The notes: generated by a model not told the origin, from the sequence alone. Shown: positions 25,620 to 35,933, numbered from the stretch's first letter. The stretch is DNA of 64,000 nucleotides from an uncultured Prevotella sp. (GCA_934204655.1 CAKPZJ010000013.1:1-64000); one strand, 5' to 3'. Program-made: numbers and translations.

Positions 25620-27869
25620 ATGGCTGAACTACCCGCACTGGTCAAGGACCTGGCCCTCATACTGGTGGTGGCCGGCGGAGTGACCCTGCTGTTCAAGCGG
25701 CTACGCCAGCCGCTGGTACTGGGCTACATTGTGGCCGGATTTCTGGTCTCGCCCCACATGCCGTACACCATGTCGGTTATAGACAAGGGCGACGTGCAGA
25801 CCTGGGCCGACATTGGCGTCATATTCCTGCTCTTCTCGTTAGGGCTGGAGTTCTCCTTTAAGAAAATACTCAAGATGGGCATGGCCCCGGTCATCGCGGC
25901 CCTCACCATCATCTTCTGCATGATGGTCACAGGTACCCTTACGGGTCACCTGTTTGGCTGGGCGCGCACCGACTGCATCTTCCTTGGCGGCATGCTGGCC
26001 ATGTCGTCTACCACCATTATATATAAGGCACTCGACGACCTGGGGCTGCGCCAGCAGAAGTTTGCCGGCCTGGTTATGAGCGTGCTGATACTCGAGGATG
26101 TCATGGCCATCGTGATGATGGTCATGCTGTCGGCCTTTGCCACGGGCGCCAATCCCGACGGAGGCCAGATGGTGGCCTCGGTGGTCAAGATAGGGTTCTT
26201 CCTGACGGTATGGCTGGTAGCGGGCATCTTCTTTGTGCCGCTCTTCCTGCGCAAGACGCGCCGACTGATGAACGACGAGACTATGACCATCGTGGCGCTG
26301 GGCCTGTGCTGCGCCATGGCGTGGGTGTCTACCTTAGTGGGATTTAGCAGTGCCTTCGGGGCCTTTGTCATGGGCAGCATCCTGGCCGAAACCATCGAGG
26401 CCGACAAGATAGTAAGGCTGGTCGAACCAGTAAAGAACCTCTTCGGGGCCATCTTCTTCGTGTCGGTGGGCATGCTGGTAGACCCCAAGATACTGGCTGA
26501 CTACGCGCTGCCAATCACGGCACTGGTGGTGGCCATCCTGATAGGCCAGGCGGTGTTCGGCACCATGGGCTTTATGCTCAGTGGCCAGACCCTGCGCAAC
26601 TCGATGCGCTGTGGCTTCTCCATGGCCCAGATAGGCGAGTTCGCCTTTATCATCGCCTCGCTCGGGCTGTCGCTCCACGTCATAGGCGAGTTTCTCTATC
26701 CCGTGGTGGTAGCCGTGTCAGTCATCACCACGTTTCTGACACCCTACATGATGAAGGCGGCCGACCCCTGTTATACCTGGGTGGAGCACCACATGCCCAC
26801 CAAGTGGGTGCGCAGGCTGGGCCACCTGAACATAGCCACTCACTCGGCCTCGGCCGAGGCGGCCAACTGGCAGGCGCTCATCCGCAAGCTGGTGACCAAC
26901 ACGCTGATATACGCCACGCTGTCCACGGCGGTCATTACGCTTATGTTTACCTTCGCCCTCACCTTTGCCCGGCAGATACTGCCCCACTGGTGGGCCAACG
27001 GGGTATGCGGGGTGGTCACGGTGGCACTCATCTCGCCCTTTCTGAGGGCCATCATCATGAAGCACAATCACAGTGAGGAGTTCAGAGCGCTCTGGACGGG
27101 CAACCGCATCAACCGGCTGCCGCTGCTGTTTACCATAGCGGTACGCATCGTCATCGCCGGCGCGTTCCTGTTCTACATCTGCAACTACCTGGCCCGGTTT
27201 ACCAATGCACTGGTCATCACGCTGGCCGCGGTGATTATCTGCGCCATGGTGGTGTCGCGCAAACTGAAACGTAGCAGCATCCGCCTGGAGCGCCTCTTCG
27301 TCCAGAACCTGCACTCGCGCGACATCGAGGCTCAGGTTACGGGTCGCAAGCGCCCGCTCTACGAAGGCCACTTGCTGGACCGCGACCTACACATATCCGA
27401 CTTCGCCATCCCCACCGACTCTGAGCTGGGCGGCAAGAGTCTCTACGACCTGCAGCTCCGCCAGCGTTTCGGCATACACATCAGCAGCATCCTGCGTGGC
27501 CACCGCCGTATCAACATTCCGGGTGGCGACTGCCTGGTGTTTCCCGGCGACCGCTTGCAGGCCATCGGGAGCGACGAGCAGCTACATGCTTTTGGCACCT
27601 ACGTGTCGCAGGGCCTCATACCCGAGGATACCGACATCGAGAAGCGCGAGATGAAGCTGCACCGCATGGTTATCAGGCATGGCAGTCCGTTTATCGGCAA
27701 GTCGCTCAGAGACAGTGGCATCCGCGAACACTACGACTGCATGGTAGTAGGGGTCGAGGAGGGGCAGCAGAACCTGACCATGATAACTCCCACGCGCCCA
27801 TTCGAACAGGGCGACGTGCTCTGGGTGGTGGGCGAGAGCGAGTCGATAGCCCGTCTGCTCCAGGCATAA
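25620..27869 (+). CDS. CPA2-family cation:proton antiporter with RCK_C domains
   Basis: The 749-residue membrane transporter resembles KefB/KefC-type exchangers. About 12 helices occupy residues 5-385. Additional helices lie at about 415-540, followed by two TrkA-C (RCK_C) ligand-binding domains (about 590-660 and 670-749, the latter with GxPFIGKSLRDSGIRE and QGDVLWVVG). There is no Rossmann-type TrkA-N domain, so control is probably by a nucleotide or cation bound to RCK_C. The ion, potassium or sodium, is not determinable. No clear -7 element is seen in the 29 bases after the pepT terminator. Confidence 0.87.
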   Translation: MAELPALVKDLALILVVAGGVTLLFKRLRQPLVLGYIVAGFLVSPHMPYTMSVIDKGDVQTWADIGVIFLLFSLGLEFSFKKILKMGMAPVIAALTIIFCMMVTGTLTGHLFGWARTDCIFLGGMLAMSSTTIIYKALDDLGLRQQKFAGLVMSVLILEDVMAIVMMVMLSAFATGANPDGGQMVASVVKIGFFLTVWLVAGIFFVPLFLRKTRRLMNDETMTIVALGLCCAMAWVSTLVGFSSAFGAFVMGSILAETIEADKIVRLVEPVKNLFGAIFFVSVGMLVDPKILADYALPITALVVAILIGQAVFGTMGFMLSGQTLRNSMRCGFSMAQIGEFAFIIASLGLSLHVIGEFLYPVVVAVSVITTFLTPYMMKAADPCYTWVEHHMPTKWVRRLGHLNIATHSASAEAANWQALIRKLVTNTLIYATLSTAVITLMFTFALTFARQILPHWWANGVCGVVTVALISPFLRAIIMKHNHSEEFRALWTGNRINRLPLLFTIAVRIVIAGAFLFYICNYLARFTNALVITLAAVIICAMVVSRKLKRSSIRLERLFVQNLHSRDIEAQVTGRKRPLYEGHLLDRDLHISDFAIPTDSELGGKSLYDLQLRQRFGIHISSILRGHRRINIPGGDCLVFPGDRLQAIGSDEQLHAFGTYVSQGLIPEDTDIEKREMKLHRMVIRHGSPFIGKSLRDSGIREHYDCMVVGVEEGQQNLTMITPTRPFEQGDVLWVVGESESIARLLQA

Positions 27870-27890
27870 GCTACCCCACACAAACTAAAA

Positions 27891-27942
27891 GCCCGGAGCG
27901 GTGACTGCGCGATGCTTACACATCGCTATCACCACTCCGGGC
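27891..27942. terminator. strong hairpin between convergent genes
   Basis: An outer stem GCCCGGAG/CTCCGGGC (27891-27898, 27935-27942), GGTGA/TCACC and an inner GCGATG/CATCGC stack into one long hairpin. It separates the antiporter gene from the convergent protease gene. Confidence 0.7.
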
Positions 27943-27996
27943 CTATCTATGAAGGCTGCCTGTCTGCCATTTGCCAATGGCACCAGCCTGTAAGAC

Positions 27997-30564
27997 TTAC
28001 CTTACCACCACCTTAGTACCCTTGACGATATAGATACCAGACGGCACGCTTACGTGCAAGGCAACGCCACCCTGAGCGACAACATCCTTTACCTTTCTGC
28101 CATCAACACCGTATATGGCTATCCTCTCCGTCTTATCGGCGAGAATGATGACCTCGCCCTCGCCGCTTCTTACCGTCACACCGTGCCCAGCCTCAACATT
28201 ATTGATACCCACGGTCTTTCCTGCAACATATACGAACTGTATATTGGCCGGCACCTGGAGGTAGCGACCGCTGCCATCAGCCAGTTCCAGCTTGTACATA
28301 TAATTGTCCATGCTTACAAACTTAAACGGGGAGTCGTCAGAATCCATATAACTCATAGAAAGAGAACATAGCATAAAGGCAAATCCTGTCTCGGAGGGAC
28401 TCCAGGTCTCCTCGATATATGTCGTGCTTCCGTCGTTAGGCACATTAACAGTCCTATAACCTTTCCAGTACTTATCGTTGCCAGCAGGGTTAGAAGCACT
28501 TATGAAATACCGGACCTCGCCCTCGGCCCCTATGTTCGTAAAGCCCATCCGTACCCGGACAAAGTCATCGTTTACCTTAGGTGCCTTTACCTTATCGCTG
28601 CCATAAAAGGCCCTTTCGGTCTCGTATTCGCCAGGAGTAACATTAGTATCCACACTCGTCAGAACCAGCACAGGCTTAACGGCTTTGTTAACCGTTACTT
28701 TCTGTATGGGCGAGATGTTCGCGCCCGACGCATCCTTAAGCCATACATAGGCATCTCCCTCATTACGGTATTGGAAAGAGCTGACCGTTATCTGCCGGGT
28801 TAGCGTTGAGTGAGCGCCTACAATGACATCAAGTGTCGTGGCCTCTCCTCCAGCTGTTTCATCTTCTGTATCAGACAGCCAGAAAGCTACTTTGCCTACA
28901 TAGTCATCCTCATCATCATTGGTCAAGGCCACTTCAAATACGCCATTGTCATAAGCATGCAGCTCGCCTACGGGCTTCAGGGTAGCGCTCAGCATGCTCT
29001 TGGCCATGGAGAGCTGGGTATCTGTTGCGGTTAACTTGTACGGGGCCAGCCCATTGGCGTATGCACACTTATGCCAGGTACCCTCACCGCTGGCGCAGTA
29101 AAGAGCATAGATGGTATAAGTGCCAGGAGCCGGACTCCAGTTGACTTTGGTGGTAAAGAACAGACCGCCAAGCTGTACTTTGCTGTCAATCATGGCTATC
29201 GGAGTATAGCCGCCTTTGCCATCACTGACACCGTAAGCCAGTTTGCCGCTAAAGGTGTCATCGGTGTTGGAAAAGAAAGCATCGCTGATAGTCAGCTGGA
29301 ACGAGCCCGACGCGTTCTGGCGTACTCCCTGCGTGATAGCAAAACCAGACTTGTAGCCATCGCGATCGTACTTGTAAGCCTGAACCAACGGCAAATTGAC
29401 CAGAGGCTCATCGACAATGCCATTATCAGGCTGCATACCGATAATCATAGTACAGTCCTTGCTATATCCATCCTCGGCATTGCCAGACCCGATGCCGCCC
29501 TTGTCTGGATTAAGGATAGTGATGTCAAAATAGCCGTCCTGATTGCCATTCCATCCCCAATTAATATGATAGAGACCCTCGCCATCGCTTCCGTCGCAAA
29601 CAAACTGATGGCCGGCATCCGAGGACTGTCCACTGTAAAGAATGGGGCGGCCGGCCTTGAGCTCGTTGTCAATGAGAGTAGTCCACTCGGCCAGGTTAAA
29701 CGACGAGCGACTGAGATAAAGCATAAGGTCTTTGTCGTAACCGAAATAAGTGGCCAGCTCCTTATGGGTAACAATGGCTCCCGAGCTGGCACCGTAGTCC
29801 ATCTCGACAGCCTTGCCGCAATGCGACATCAGCTTGGCCACTGCAGCGGCCTCGGCAGCGGTATAGGCCGTTCTATATTCAGCCCGCATATTGTCCCAGT
29901 CGTAGGTTTGTCCTGCGGTTTCGCCCCGCACGCCAATATTGTTCGTCGCGGTGGTGTAGCTGGGTATGGCGGCTTTCAGCTCTTTAGGATATTTCCAGTA
30001 AGCCATAACCTGCGCCATGGCCGTGGCCACACAGCCGGTTGCCGAGCGTTTGCCCACAGCATAGTCGGGACACATATTATTAAAGGGAGTACCCTGCCCC
30101 CAGTGTATGTTAACCAGCGGACTCACCGCAGGTGCCACTGTCACGTCCCGGCGCTCATCGAGAGTGCGCAGTGCCCTCTTGTCGCCGACCTTTACGGCCT
30201 CGACCATATCGCTGTACTCCTTTAGGAAATAGGTCATAGCCTCTGGAATCTGGCTGTCATCATAGGTGCCACTGGCAGAATAGCCCACGATGTCGGGCAT
30301 ACTGTCATCGCCAGACACGATGGTAAATCCCTTGTTGGTACCGTTTGGGAACACATAGTAGTTGGCTACTTTCCGTACACCATCAACAACCCCATTGATG
30401 GCTTTAGCCCGGGCCATAGCCTTACGGTCTACTGTCAAGCCAAGACGGGTTGCCTGCGTTTCAGCGATTTTCTGCGCTTGCTCGAATGTTCGTGGCCCAC
30501 CCCATGCCGAAAGTACCACAAAGAGCCCAAGCGTCATTACGAGGAATAGGGTTTTCTTTTGCAT
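27997..30564 (-). CDS. secreted C10-family cysteine protease with sorting-like tail
   Basis: The 855-residue protein resembles streptopain and Prevotella interpain. It has a signal peptide (about 1-22) and a SpeB-type propeptide (about 25-145). The catalytic domain has Cys178 in RSATGCVATAMAQVM, His319 in SDAGHQFVCDG and the NWGWNG motif just after. A long beta-rich region (about 380-780) and a C-terminal tail (YGVDGRKV...GIYIVKGTKVVVR) typical of type IX-exported proteins complete it. It probably degrades proteins outside the cell. Interpain relatives act on complement or haem proteins, but that is not shown here. Confidence 0.87.
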   Translation of the reverse strand: MQKKTLFLVMTLGLFVVLSAWGGPRTFEQAQKIAETQATRLGLTVDRKAMARAKAINGVVDGVRKVANYYVFPNGTNKGFTIVSGDDSMPDIVGYSASGTYDDSQIPEAMTYFLKEYSDMVEAVKVGDKRALRTLDERRDVTVAPAVSPLVNIHWGQGTPFNNMCPDYAVGKRSATGCVATAMAQVMAYWKYPKELKAAIPSYTTATNNIGVRGETAGQTYDWDNMRAEYRTAYTAAEAAAVAKLMSHCGKAVEMDYGASSGAIVTHKELATYFGYDKDLMLYLSRSSFNLAEWTTLIDNELKAGRPILYSGQSSDAGHQFVCDGSDGEGLYHINWGWNGNQDGYFDITILNPDKGGIGSGNAEDGYSKDCTMIIGMQPDNGIVDEPLVNLPLVQAYKYDRDGYKSGFAITQGVRQNASGSFQLTISDAFFSNTDDTFSGKLAYGVSDGKGGYTPIAMIDSKVQLGGLFFTTKVNWSPAPGTYTIYALYCASGEGTWHKCAYANGLAPYKLTATDTQLSMAKSMLSATLKPVGELHAYDNGVFEVALTNDDEDDYVGKVAFWLSDTEDETAGGEATTLDVIVGAHSTLTRQITVSSFQYRNEGDAYVWLKDASGANISPIQKVTVNKAVKPVLVLTSVDTNVTPGEYETERAFYGSDKVKAPKVNDDFVRVRMGFTNIGAEGEVRYFISASNPAGNDKYWKGYRTVNVPNDGSTTYIEETWSPSETGFAFMLCSLSMSYMDSDDSPFKFVSMDNYMYKLELADGSGRYLQVPANIQFVYVAGKTVGINNVEAGHGVTVRSGEGEVIILADKTERIAIYGVDGRKVKDVVAQGGVALHVSVPSGIYIVKGTKVVVR

Positions 30565-30603
30565 AAAAATTGGTTTTTAGTTAGTATTTGGTTTATACCC
30601 GGA

Positions 30604-30611
30604 CAAATTTA
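30604..30611 (-). promoter_or_regulatory. -7 element of the C10 protease gene
   Basis: The minus strand reads TAAATTTG, with TTG about 20 bases upstream (30634-30632). Confidence 0.6.
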
Positions 30612-30691
30612 ATAATTGTCAATGATATAAACAAGTAAAGCCGCTGTTTTTTTTACAAAATCAGATAAACACGCCACCACATGCTGTCCTA

Positions 30692-33526
30692 TCAATACCA
30701 CTGGACAGCATTAGAGTAGCCGCTACGCTTGTCGTACTTGAGGGCATCGGTAAGCGTCGCTGCGTTACAGCGGAAGGTGAAGTTGTAGCTGGTGTACGGG
30801 GCGAGCACCACTTGGCAACTCATATTGAAGCAATGGAGATCGCGCTGGAGCGAGGCAGTGGTCATACTAATCTTGTGGTTGTCAAAATCATAACCAGAGG
30901 AGAAGCTGATGTTCCACCCGTCGCTGATACGCAGGTTGCCACTCAGGTTAACGGTCTGAGTAAACTTGTAGGGATAGCGCATCGTGTTATAGTTGAACTT
31001 CTTCAAGTCCCTGTTCTCACTCATCGTAACACCGTAGCCCACAGTAAGCGACCAGGGCATAGAGAAGAGCATGTAGCCGTCGTCATCGGTCTGGGCCTTG
31101 CCCGTGTCTTTCTTTTTCTTGGCACCGCGCTGACCCTCTATCATATCTTCGTCCACGTTACTCTCTATATCGGTGTCCACGCCTTCCTTATTCTTGCGAT
31201 TGTAGAAGTCTTCGTCGTCATCGGAGCCACCGCCAAACAACTTGCGCAACTTCTCAGGAGTAAGGGTGAACGAGAAATTCTGCGACATGCCCTGGAAGCG
31301 GCCGAAACGGCCACGCCCCCACTCTGTGTGGTTACCCACATAGGGGTGCCCGTTCTTATCCAGTTCGTAGGCATAAGTGGCAAACACGGCGTGGAGGTTA
31401 AAGGTGTAGTTCTTCCACCATTTAAGACGGATATCCATACCCAGGTCGCTCCACTGCTTCTCTTTGGCAGCCATGTTGTACGACATCTGCAGCCCGAAGT
31501 TATCTATCAGACTGATTTTCTTATAGCCCGTAGAGTCCTTGTCACTACGCACCTTCATCTCGAGGTTATTGGCCAGACTGAAGGACAGACTACCCGTGCG
31601 GCCACGGCCGGGGAACCCGAAGGCACTGCCCTCGTAAGGCGAATACTCGACCAGGTCTACACTGCCATCGGCATTGGTACGCTGGTAGGTCTGATAATAG
31701 CCGTAGCGCGACGACCCGAAGTCGGGCGCATAGCTGAAGCTCACCTGTGGAGTTATCACATGGCGGATGGCTTGTACCTTATCGCCAAACAGTTTACGGC
31801 TCGGGACGTAGAAACCATACAGTTTGGTGCTGGCACTCATAGAGAAATTCCAGTTGTAAACGTTGTTGAACCCGTAGACGGTATCATTCTCCACCCGCTG
31901 GGTCTCTTCGTTCCACGAACGGTTCACCTTGCGGGTGTACATACGGTCGGTAAAGTTGAAAGCAGGGGTGACATTGATGTAGTTGAACAGCGTAAAGGAG
32001 CCCGAGACGGGGATGCTGTGCTGCATGCCGTTGCGCCAGTCCTTGATGAGGTTAGACGAAGCCAGCTGGTCCTCCTTGGTGTTGATCGAGTTGGTGAGCT
32101 GCCCCGTATAGCTCAGCGCTATCTTCTCATACCAGCGCTGCTTCCCCACCGCGTTCTTCCGCCTGAACGGGTAGAACCTGCTTATCGAGATATTGAGGTC
32201 TGGCAGCGTCAGGGCGATGGTCGAGTCGCGCATATTCTGGTTCAGGTTGGCCGTAGAGCTCAGCGTCATACCTATGCTGGAGAACGTGGTACTCCAGTTG
32301 ACCGACGAGGTACGCGTACTCTGCGTCATGGTCTGCGGGTTGTACATGCTGTTCAGGTTATTGCGTTCATAGCTGCTCGTGGCGAAGTTCACGCTGGCCG
32401 AAAGAGAACTAAAGGGATTGGCCTTGGCATCCTGCCGATGGCTCCACTGTATCTTGAAGCTGGTCTGTCGCTGGTAATCGGGCATACCCTTGTCGCCCGT
32501 ACGGGTGTCCTGGAAACTGGCCAGAAAACTGCCACTATACTTATAACGCTTACGATAGTTGGTGGCCATGCTGAGACCCCACGAGCCCTTGGTATAGACC
32601 TCGCCAAGCAACTTGAGGTCCCACTTATCGCTCATGGCGAAGTAGTAGCCACCGTCGCGCAGGTAGAAACCGCGGTCAGCCTCATCGCCATAACTGGGCA
32701 TGATGAAACCCGACGAGTAACTCTTACTAAAGGGGAAGAAACCATAAGGGATGGCCAGCGGCAGGGGTACATCGGCCACCACAAGATAAGCAGGGCCGAA
32801 GACAACGTCCTTGTTAGGACGCACCTTGGCGCGAGAGAGGGCGATATAGAAGTCTGGGTGCTCGGCATCGCATGTAGTATAGCGGCCGTGCTTCAGATAA
32901 ATGTCGCCGTTGTCATTGCGCTTGGACTGCTCGCTTGACAGGTAACCCTCCTCCTGGTGAGTAGTGACGTTATTGATAAATCCCTTCTTGGTCTTGAAGT
33001 TAAAGGACATGGTGTCGCTCTCATAAGTGGTCTCGCCCATGGTGAATACGGGCTTATTGCGTACGCCGCCCTTCTCCATCGAGTCCGGGGTGCCCACCGC
33101 GTGTACCAGACTGCTGTCCATGCTCATGGCTATCCGGTCGCTGTTAAGCTCCATGTTCTCATACTTCACCTTGGCCGAGCCATAGATATAGGCGCGTTTG
33201 GTGCGGGCATCATATACGAGCGAGTCCTCGCCCGAGTAGGTTACCGGAGCATCAATGCCATTTTTCTTAGAACGGTTTATGGAGTCCAAGCGTATCGAGT
33301 CATCGACAGCCTTGTTGTGGTGATATACGGCGAGCTGCAGCGAGTCCATCTTGGTGGTATCTGGCTCCACGTGCAGTACTTTCGTGCCTTTCAGGGTATC
33401 CTTGACGAGTGTCAGGGTGTCTGTCTGAACCTGCCGGTCCTTCTTCTTGCCTACAGGCATGGCCGTACGGGCCATCACGACAATGACGACCAGGAAGAGC
33501 AACGTTATAACCGACTTACTTCTCAT
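30692..33526 (-). CDS. lptD: LptD-like outer-membrane LPS assembly protein
   Basis: The 944-residue protein has a signal peptide (about 1-22) and a low-complexity linker. An OstA/LptA-like periplasmic jellyroll follows (about 90-290, with GEDSLVYDARTKRAYIYGSAKVKYENMEL split over the first repeats). The rest is a long C-terminal beta-barrel region with alternating aromatic strands. LptD inserts lipopolysaccharide into the outer leaflet. It ends in QWY with a terminal aromatic, as barrel proteins do. Its -7 element lies so close that the leader is only a few bases. Divergence from the enterobacterial form is normal for Bacteroidetes. Confidence 0.87.
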   Translation of the reverse strand: MRSKSVITLLFLVVIVVMARTAMPVGKKKDRQVQTDTLTLVKDTLKGTKVLHVEPDTTKMDSLQLAVYHHNKAVDDSIRLDSINRSKKNGIDAPVTYSGEDSLVYDARTKRAYIYGSAKVKYENMELNSDRIAMSMDSSLVHAVGTPDSMEKGGVRNKPVFTMGETTYESDTMSFNFKTKKGFINNVTTHQEEGYLSSEQSKRNDNGDIYLKHGRYTTCDAEHPDFYIALSRAKVRPNKDVVFGPAYLVVADVPLPLAIPYGFFPFSKSYSSGFIMPSYGDEADRGFYLRDGGYYFAMSDKWDLKLLGEVYTKGSWGLSMATNYRKRYKYSGSFLASFQDTRTGDKGMPDYQRQTSFKIQWSHRQDAKANPFSSLSASVNFATSSYERNNLNSMYNPQTMTQSTRTSSVNWSTTFSSIGMTLSSTANLNQNMRDSTIALTLPDLNISISRFYPFRRKNAVGKQRWYEKIALSYTGQLTNSINTKEDQLASSNLIKDWRNGMQHSIPVSGSFTLFNYINVTPAFNFTDRMYTRKVNRSWNEETQRVENDTVYGFNNVYNWNFSMSASTKLYGFYVPSRKLFGDKVQAIRHVITPQVSFSYAPDFGSSRYGYYQTYQRTNADGSVDLVEYSPYEGSAFGFPGRGRTGSLSFSLANNLEMKVRSDKDSTGYKKISLIDNFGLQMSYNMAAKEKQWSDLGMDIRLKWWKNYTFNLHAVFATYAYELDKNGHPYVGNHTEWGRGRFGRFQGMSQNFSFTLTPEKLRKLFGGGSDDDEDFYNRKNKEGVDTDIESNVDEDMIEGQRGAKKKKDTGKAQTDDDGYMLFSMPWSLTVGYGVTMSENRDLKKFNYNTMRYPYKFTQTVNLSGNLRISDGWNISFSSGYDFDNHKISMTTASLQRDLHCFNMSCQVVLAPYTSYNFTFRCNAATLTDALKYDKRSGYSNAVQWY

Positions 33527-33534
33527 CAGAAGTG

Positions 33535-33542
33535 CAAAGTTA
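33535..33542 (-). promoter_or_regulatory. -7 element of lptD
   Basis: The minus strand reads TAACTTTG; its last base is only eight bases before the ATG at 33526. Confidence 0.65.
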
Positions 33543-33579
33543 GCTATTTAATATATAATAATGTATGATTTTCCGATTT

Positions 33580-34119
33580 TTAACGCTCCTCGAAGAGTTT
33601 TTTCCAGGCACGGAAACGCTCCACGCCATCACTCCCAAACTTGGCCAGACTGTGTTCGGCCTGCTCGTAGCTCTTCTCCTGTTCCAGGTGACTCTTGGAG
33701 TAAAATTTGTCGGCATAACAGATGAGCTGCTCTTCGAGTGTCTCGGGCAGGAAGTCCTGGGCAGGGAGCGGCAGATGCTGGGCCAGAATCTCCTGACGGG
33801 TCAGGCCGGCACCGGTATGGCGCTCGCACACGCGGGCATGGCGGGGGTAGCCCTCGGCACGCAGCATGTCGGCCCCGATACGGCCATGACAGATGTAGGG
33901 CTCGCTACCCATACAGCAGATGGAAGGAGCATGACAGCGCACGATACCTATGTCGTGGAACATGGCTGCCTCAATGATGAACTGGCGGTCGAGGCCCATC
34001 TCGGGATGGTTATCACAAATACGCACAGCACGCCTCATAACGAGCGTGCTGTGCGCAGTAAGTATATGACGGAGCTCGTTGTGCTCCGGATAGTATTTGT
34101 CTATAATCTCATCAATCAT
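33580..34119 (-). CDS. HD-domain phosphohydrolase
   Basis: The 179-residue protein carries the HD metal site: H23 early, HD in FHDIGI (about 55-56), further His near 84 and 99, and a late Asp in CYADKFYSK. Such proteins hydrolyse nucleotides or related phosphate esters; the substrate is unknown. The ATG at 34119 overlaps the end of the carboxyltransferase gene by eight bases. A GTG at 34125 is a less likely start. It probably shares a transcript with the upstream gene. Confidence 0.8.
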   Translation of the reverse strand: MIDEIIDKYYPEHNELRHILTAHSTLVMRRAVRICDNHPEMGLDRQFIIEAAMFHDIGIVRCHAPSICCMGSEPYICHGRIGADMLRAEGYPRHARVCERHTGAGLTRQEILAQHLPLPAQDFLPETLEEQLICYADKFYSKSHLEQEKSYEQAEHSLAKFGSDGVERFRAWKKLFEER

Positions 34120-35893
34120 CGGCACCAGGACGCTGAATATAAGCTATCACATCGCCCTTGTTGACCTTGCTGCCCTGCTTGGCGTTGATCTCAACGAGCT
34201 TGCCGCCCAAGTCGGCAGGCACAGTAACGAACTCGCCCCAAGGAGCCTGAATGTAGCAGAACACATCGCCCTCCTGGTACTCCTTGCCGATAAACGGCTC
34301 GACAGCAGGAGCGGCCTCGCCGTCGCCCTGGAACTCCCAGAAGAGCTGTCCCTTGACGGGGCTGACGATGGCATCGGCCTTGGCGTGCTTAAAGGCTGCC
34401 AGCTGTTCAGCGCTGAGCTGGCCGCCGAGCTTAGCGTCCTTGGCTTTCTGCAGGTCAGCGAGGAAGTTCTTCTTAGCCTGACCGCTGCGATAGTTGCGGT
34501 ACTGCTCGGGGTGCATGGCCAGTTCGAAGAGTTCCTCATCGTCCTGACCATAGTCCCATCCGTTCTCGTCCATCTCCTTGCGGAAGTCGTCGAGGGCGTC
34601 GGTAAGCAACGTATGGGCGTCGACATCGGTAAACTCGCGGCCCTGCTTCTTGGCCAGTTCTACCAGCTCGGGAGCTATGGTACCTGGTATCTTGCCACTC
34701 TTACCCAGTATCATGCCCCACATGGCCTCGTCCATCATCACGAAGCGTCCCTTGCCCTGCTCGATGGTGAGCAGGTTCATCAGGGCTATGTTCTTGGTGT
34801 ACTGGCTGAACGGGGTAACCAGGGGTGGGTATCCCACACGTGGCCAGACGTACTCTACCTCGTTGAAGAGCTTGATGAGCAGGTCATCCATAGACAGTTC
34901 GGGCTCGCCCTTCTTCTTGCGGATATTGTTGATGGTCTGGCGCATGCCGCCCAGGTCGGCCATCATGCTGCCCATCATTCCGCCGGGCAGGCCGCAGCCT
35001 AAGAGCAGCGAACTCATTATCTTGTTCTGCGGATTGATGAAGTATCCGAGCCAGTCGTCTATGAACTCCTGTGTCAGGGCACGTGCCTGCATGTAGGCGC
35101 TCATGTTTATCTCCGGCACGTCAAATCCCTCGTTCTTCAGCATGCTGATTACCGAGATAATGTCCGGGTGTACCTTACCCCAGGCCAGCGGCTCGATGGC
35201 CGTGTCTATGATGTCGGCGCCATTGTTGCACACCTCGAGTATGCTGGCCATCGACAGGCCAGGGCCAGAGTGTCCGTGGTACTGGATGATAATCTCGGGG
35301 TGCTTATCCTTAATCATCTTGGTCAGCTTACCCAAGAAGGCGGGCTGGCCGATACCTGCCATATCCTTCAAGCATATCTCCTCGGCACCGGCGGCTATCA
35401 GCTCATCGGCTATATTGCTGTAATACTCGAGCGTATGTACTGGCGAGTTGGTTATACACAGCGCGCACTGGGGTATCATGCCGCCTTCCTTGGCCCACTT
35501 GATTGAGGGCTTGATGTTGCGCACGTCATTCAGACCGTCGAAGATACGGGTAATGTTGGTACCCTGCTTAGCCTTGACCTTGTACATCAATGCACGCACG
35601 TCATCGGGGACGGGGTACATACGCAGGGCGTTCAGACCGCGGTCGAGCATGTGGGTCTGTATGCCGGCATCGTTGAAGGGCTTACAGAAGGCGCGAACAG
35701 CCTCATTGGGGTTCTCGCCAGCCAGCAGGTTCACCTGTTCAAAGGCGCCGCCGTTGGTTTCAACACGGCTGAAACAACCCATGTCGATGATAACAGGAGC
35801 TATACGGGCCAGCTGATCCTTGCGGGGCTGGAATTTGCCTGAACTCTGCCACATATCTCTGTACACGAGACTAAACTTGATTTTCTTTTTCAT
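34112..35893 (-). CDS. OadA/PycB-like carboxyltransferase with non-biotinylated C-terminal domain
   Basis: The 593-residue protein has a DRE-TIM metallolyase-type carboxyltransferase domain (about 1-290: YRDMWQSSGKF in place of the usual DxHQS, LKDMAG, YHGHSGPG with the metal-binding His pair). The conserved PYC_OADA middle domain follows (about 300-450). The C-terminus (about 520-593) has the outline of a biotinyl domain (SPVKGQLFWEF...GGKLVEINAKQGSKVNKGDVIAYIQ). At the hairpin turn where EAMKM normally sits it reads QAPWGEF, with no biotin-accepting Lys. It may be an oxaloacetate decarboxylase alpha or pyruvate carboxylase B homologue that uses a separate biotin carrier. Confidence 0.8.
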   Translation of the reverse strand: MKKKIKFSLVYRDMWQSSGKFQPRKDQLARIAPVIIDMGCFSRVETNGGAFEQVNLLAGENPNEAVRAFCKPFNDAGIQTHMLDRGLNALRMYPVPDDVRALMYKVKAKQGTNITRIFDGLNDVRNIKPSIKWAKEGGMIPQCALCITNSPVHTLEYYSNIADELIAAGAEEICLKDMAGIGQPAFLGKLTKMIKDKHPEIIIQYHGHSGPGLSMASILEVCNNGADIIDTAIEPLAWGKVHPDIISVISMLKNEGFDVPEINMSAYMQARALTQEFIDDWLGYFINPQNKIMSSLLLGCGLPGGMMGSMMADLGGMRQTINNIRKKKGEPELSMDDLLIKLFNEVEYVWPRVGYPPLVTPFSQYTKNIALMNLLTIEQGKGRFVMMDEAMWGMILGKSGKIPGTIAPELVELAKKQGREFTDVDAHTLLTDALDDFRKEMDENGWDYGQDDEELFELAMHPEQYRNYRSGQAKKNFLADLQKAKDAKLGGQLSAEQLAAFKHAKADAIVSPVKGQLFWEFQGDGEAAPAVEPFIGKEYQEGDVFCYIQAPWGEFVTVPADLGGKLVEINAKQGSKVNKGDVIAYIQRPGADD

Positions 35894-35933
35894 ATTTCTG
35901 ATTATTATAATTCCATTAGAGTTATTCAACTTG

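Noticed and set aside
30812..32938. 708-codon open frame opposite lptD
   Set aside because: LptD is supported by signal peptide, OstA domain and barrel. The antisense frame has no recognisable motifs.
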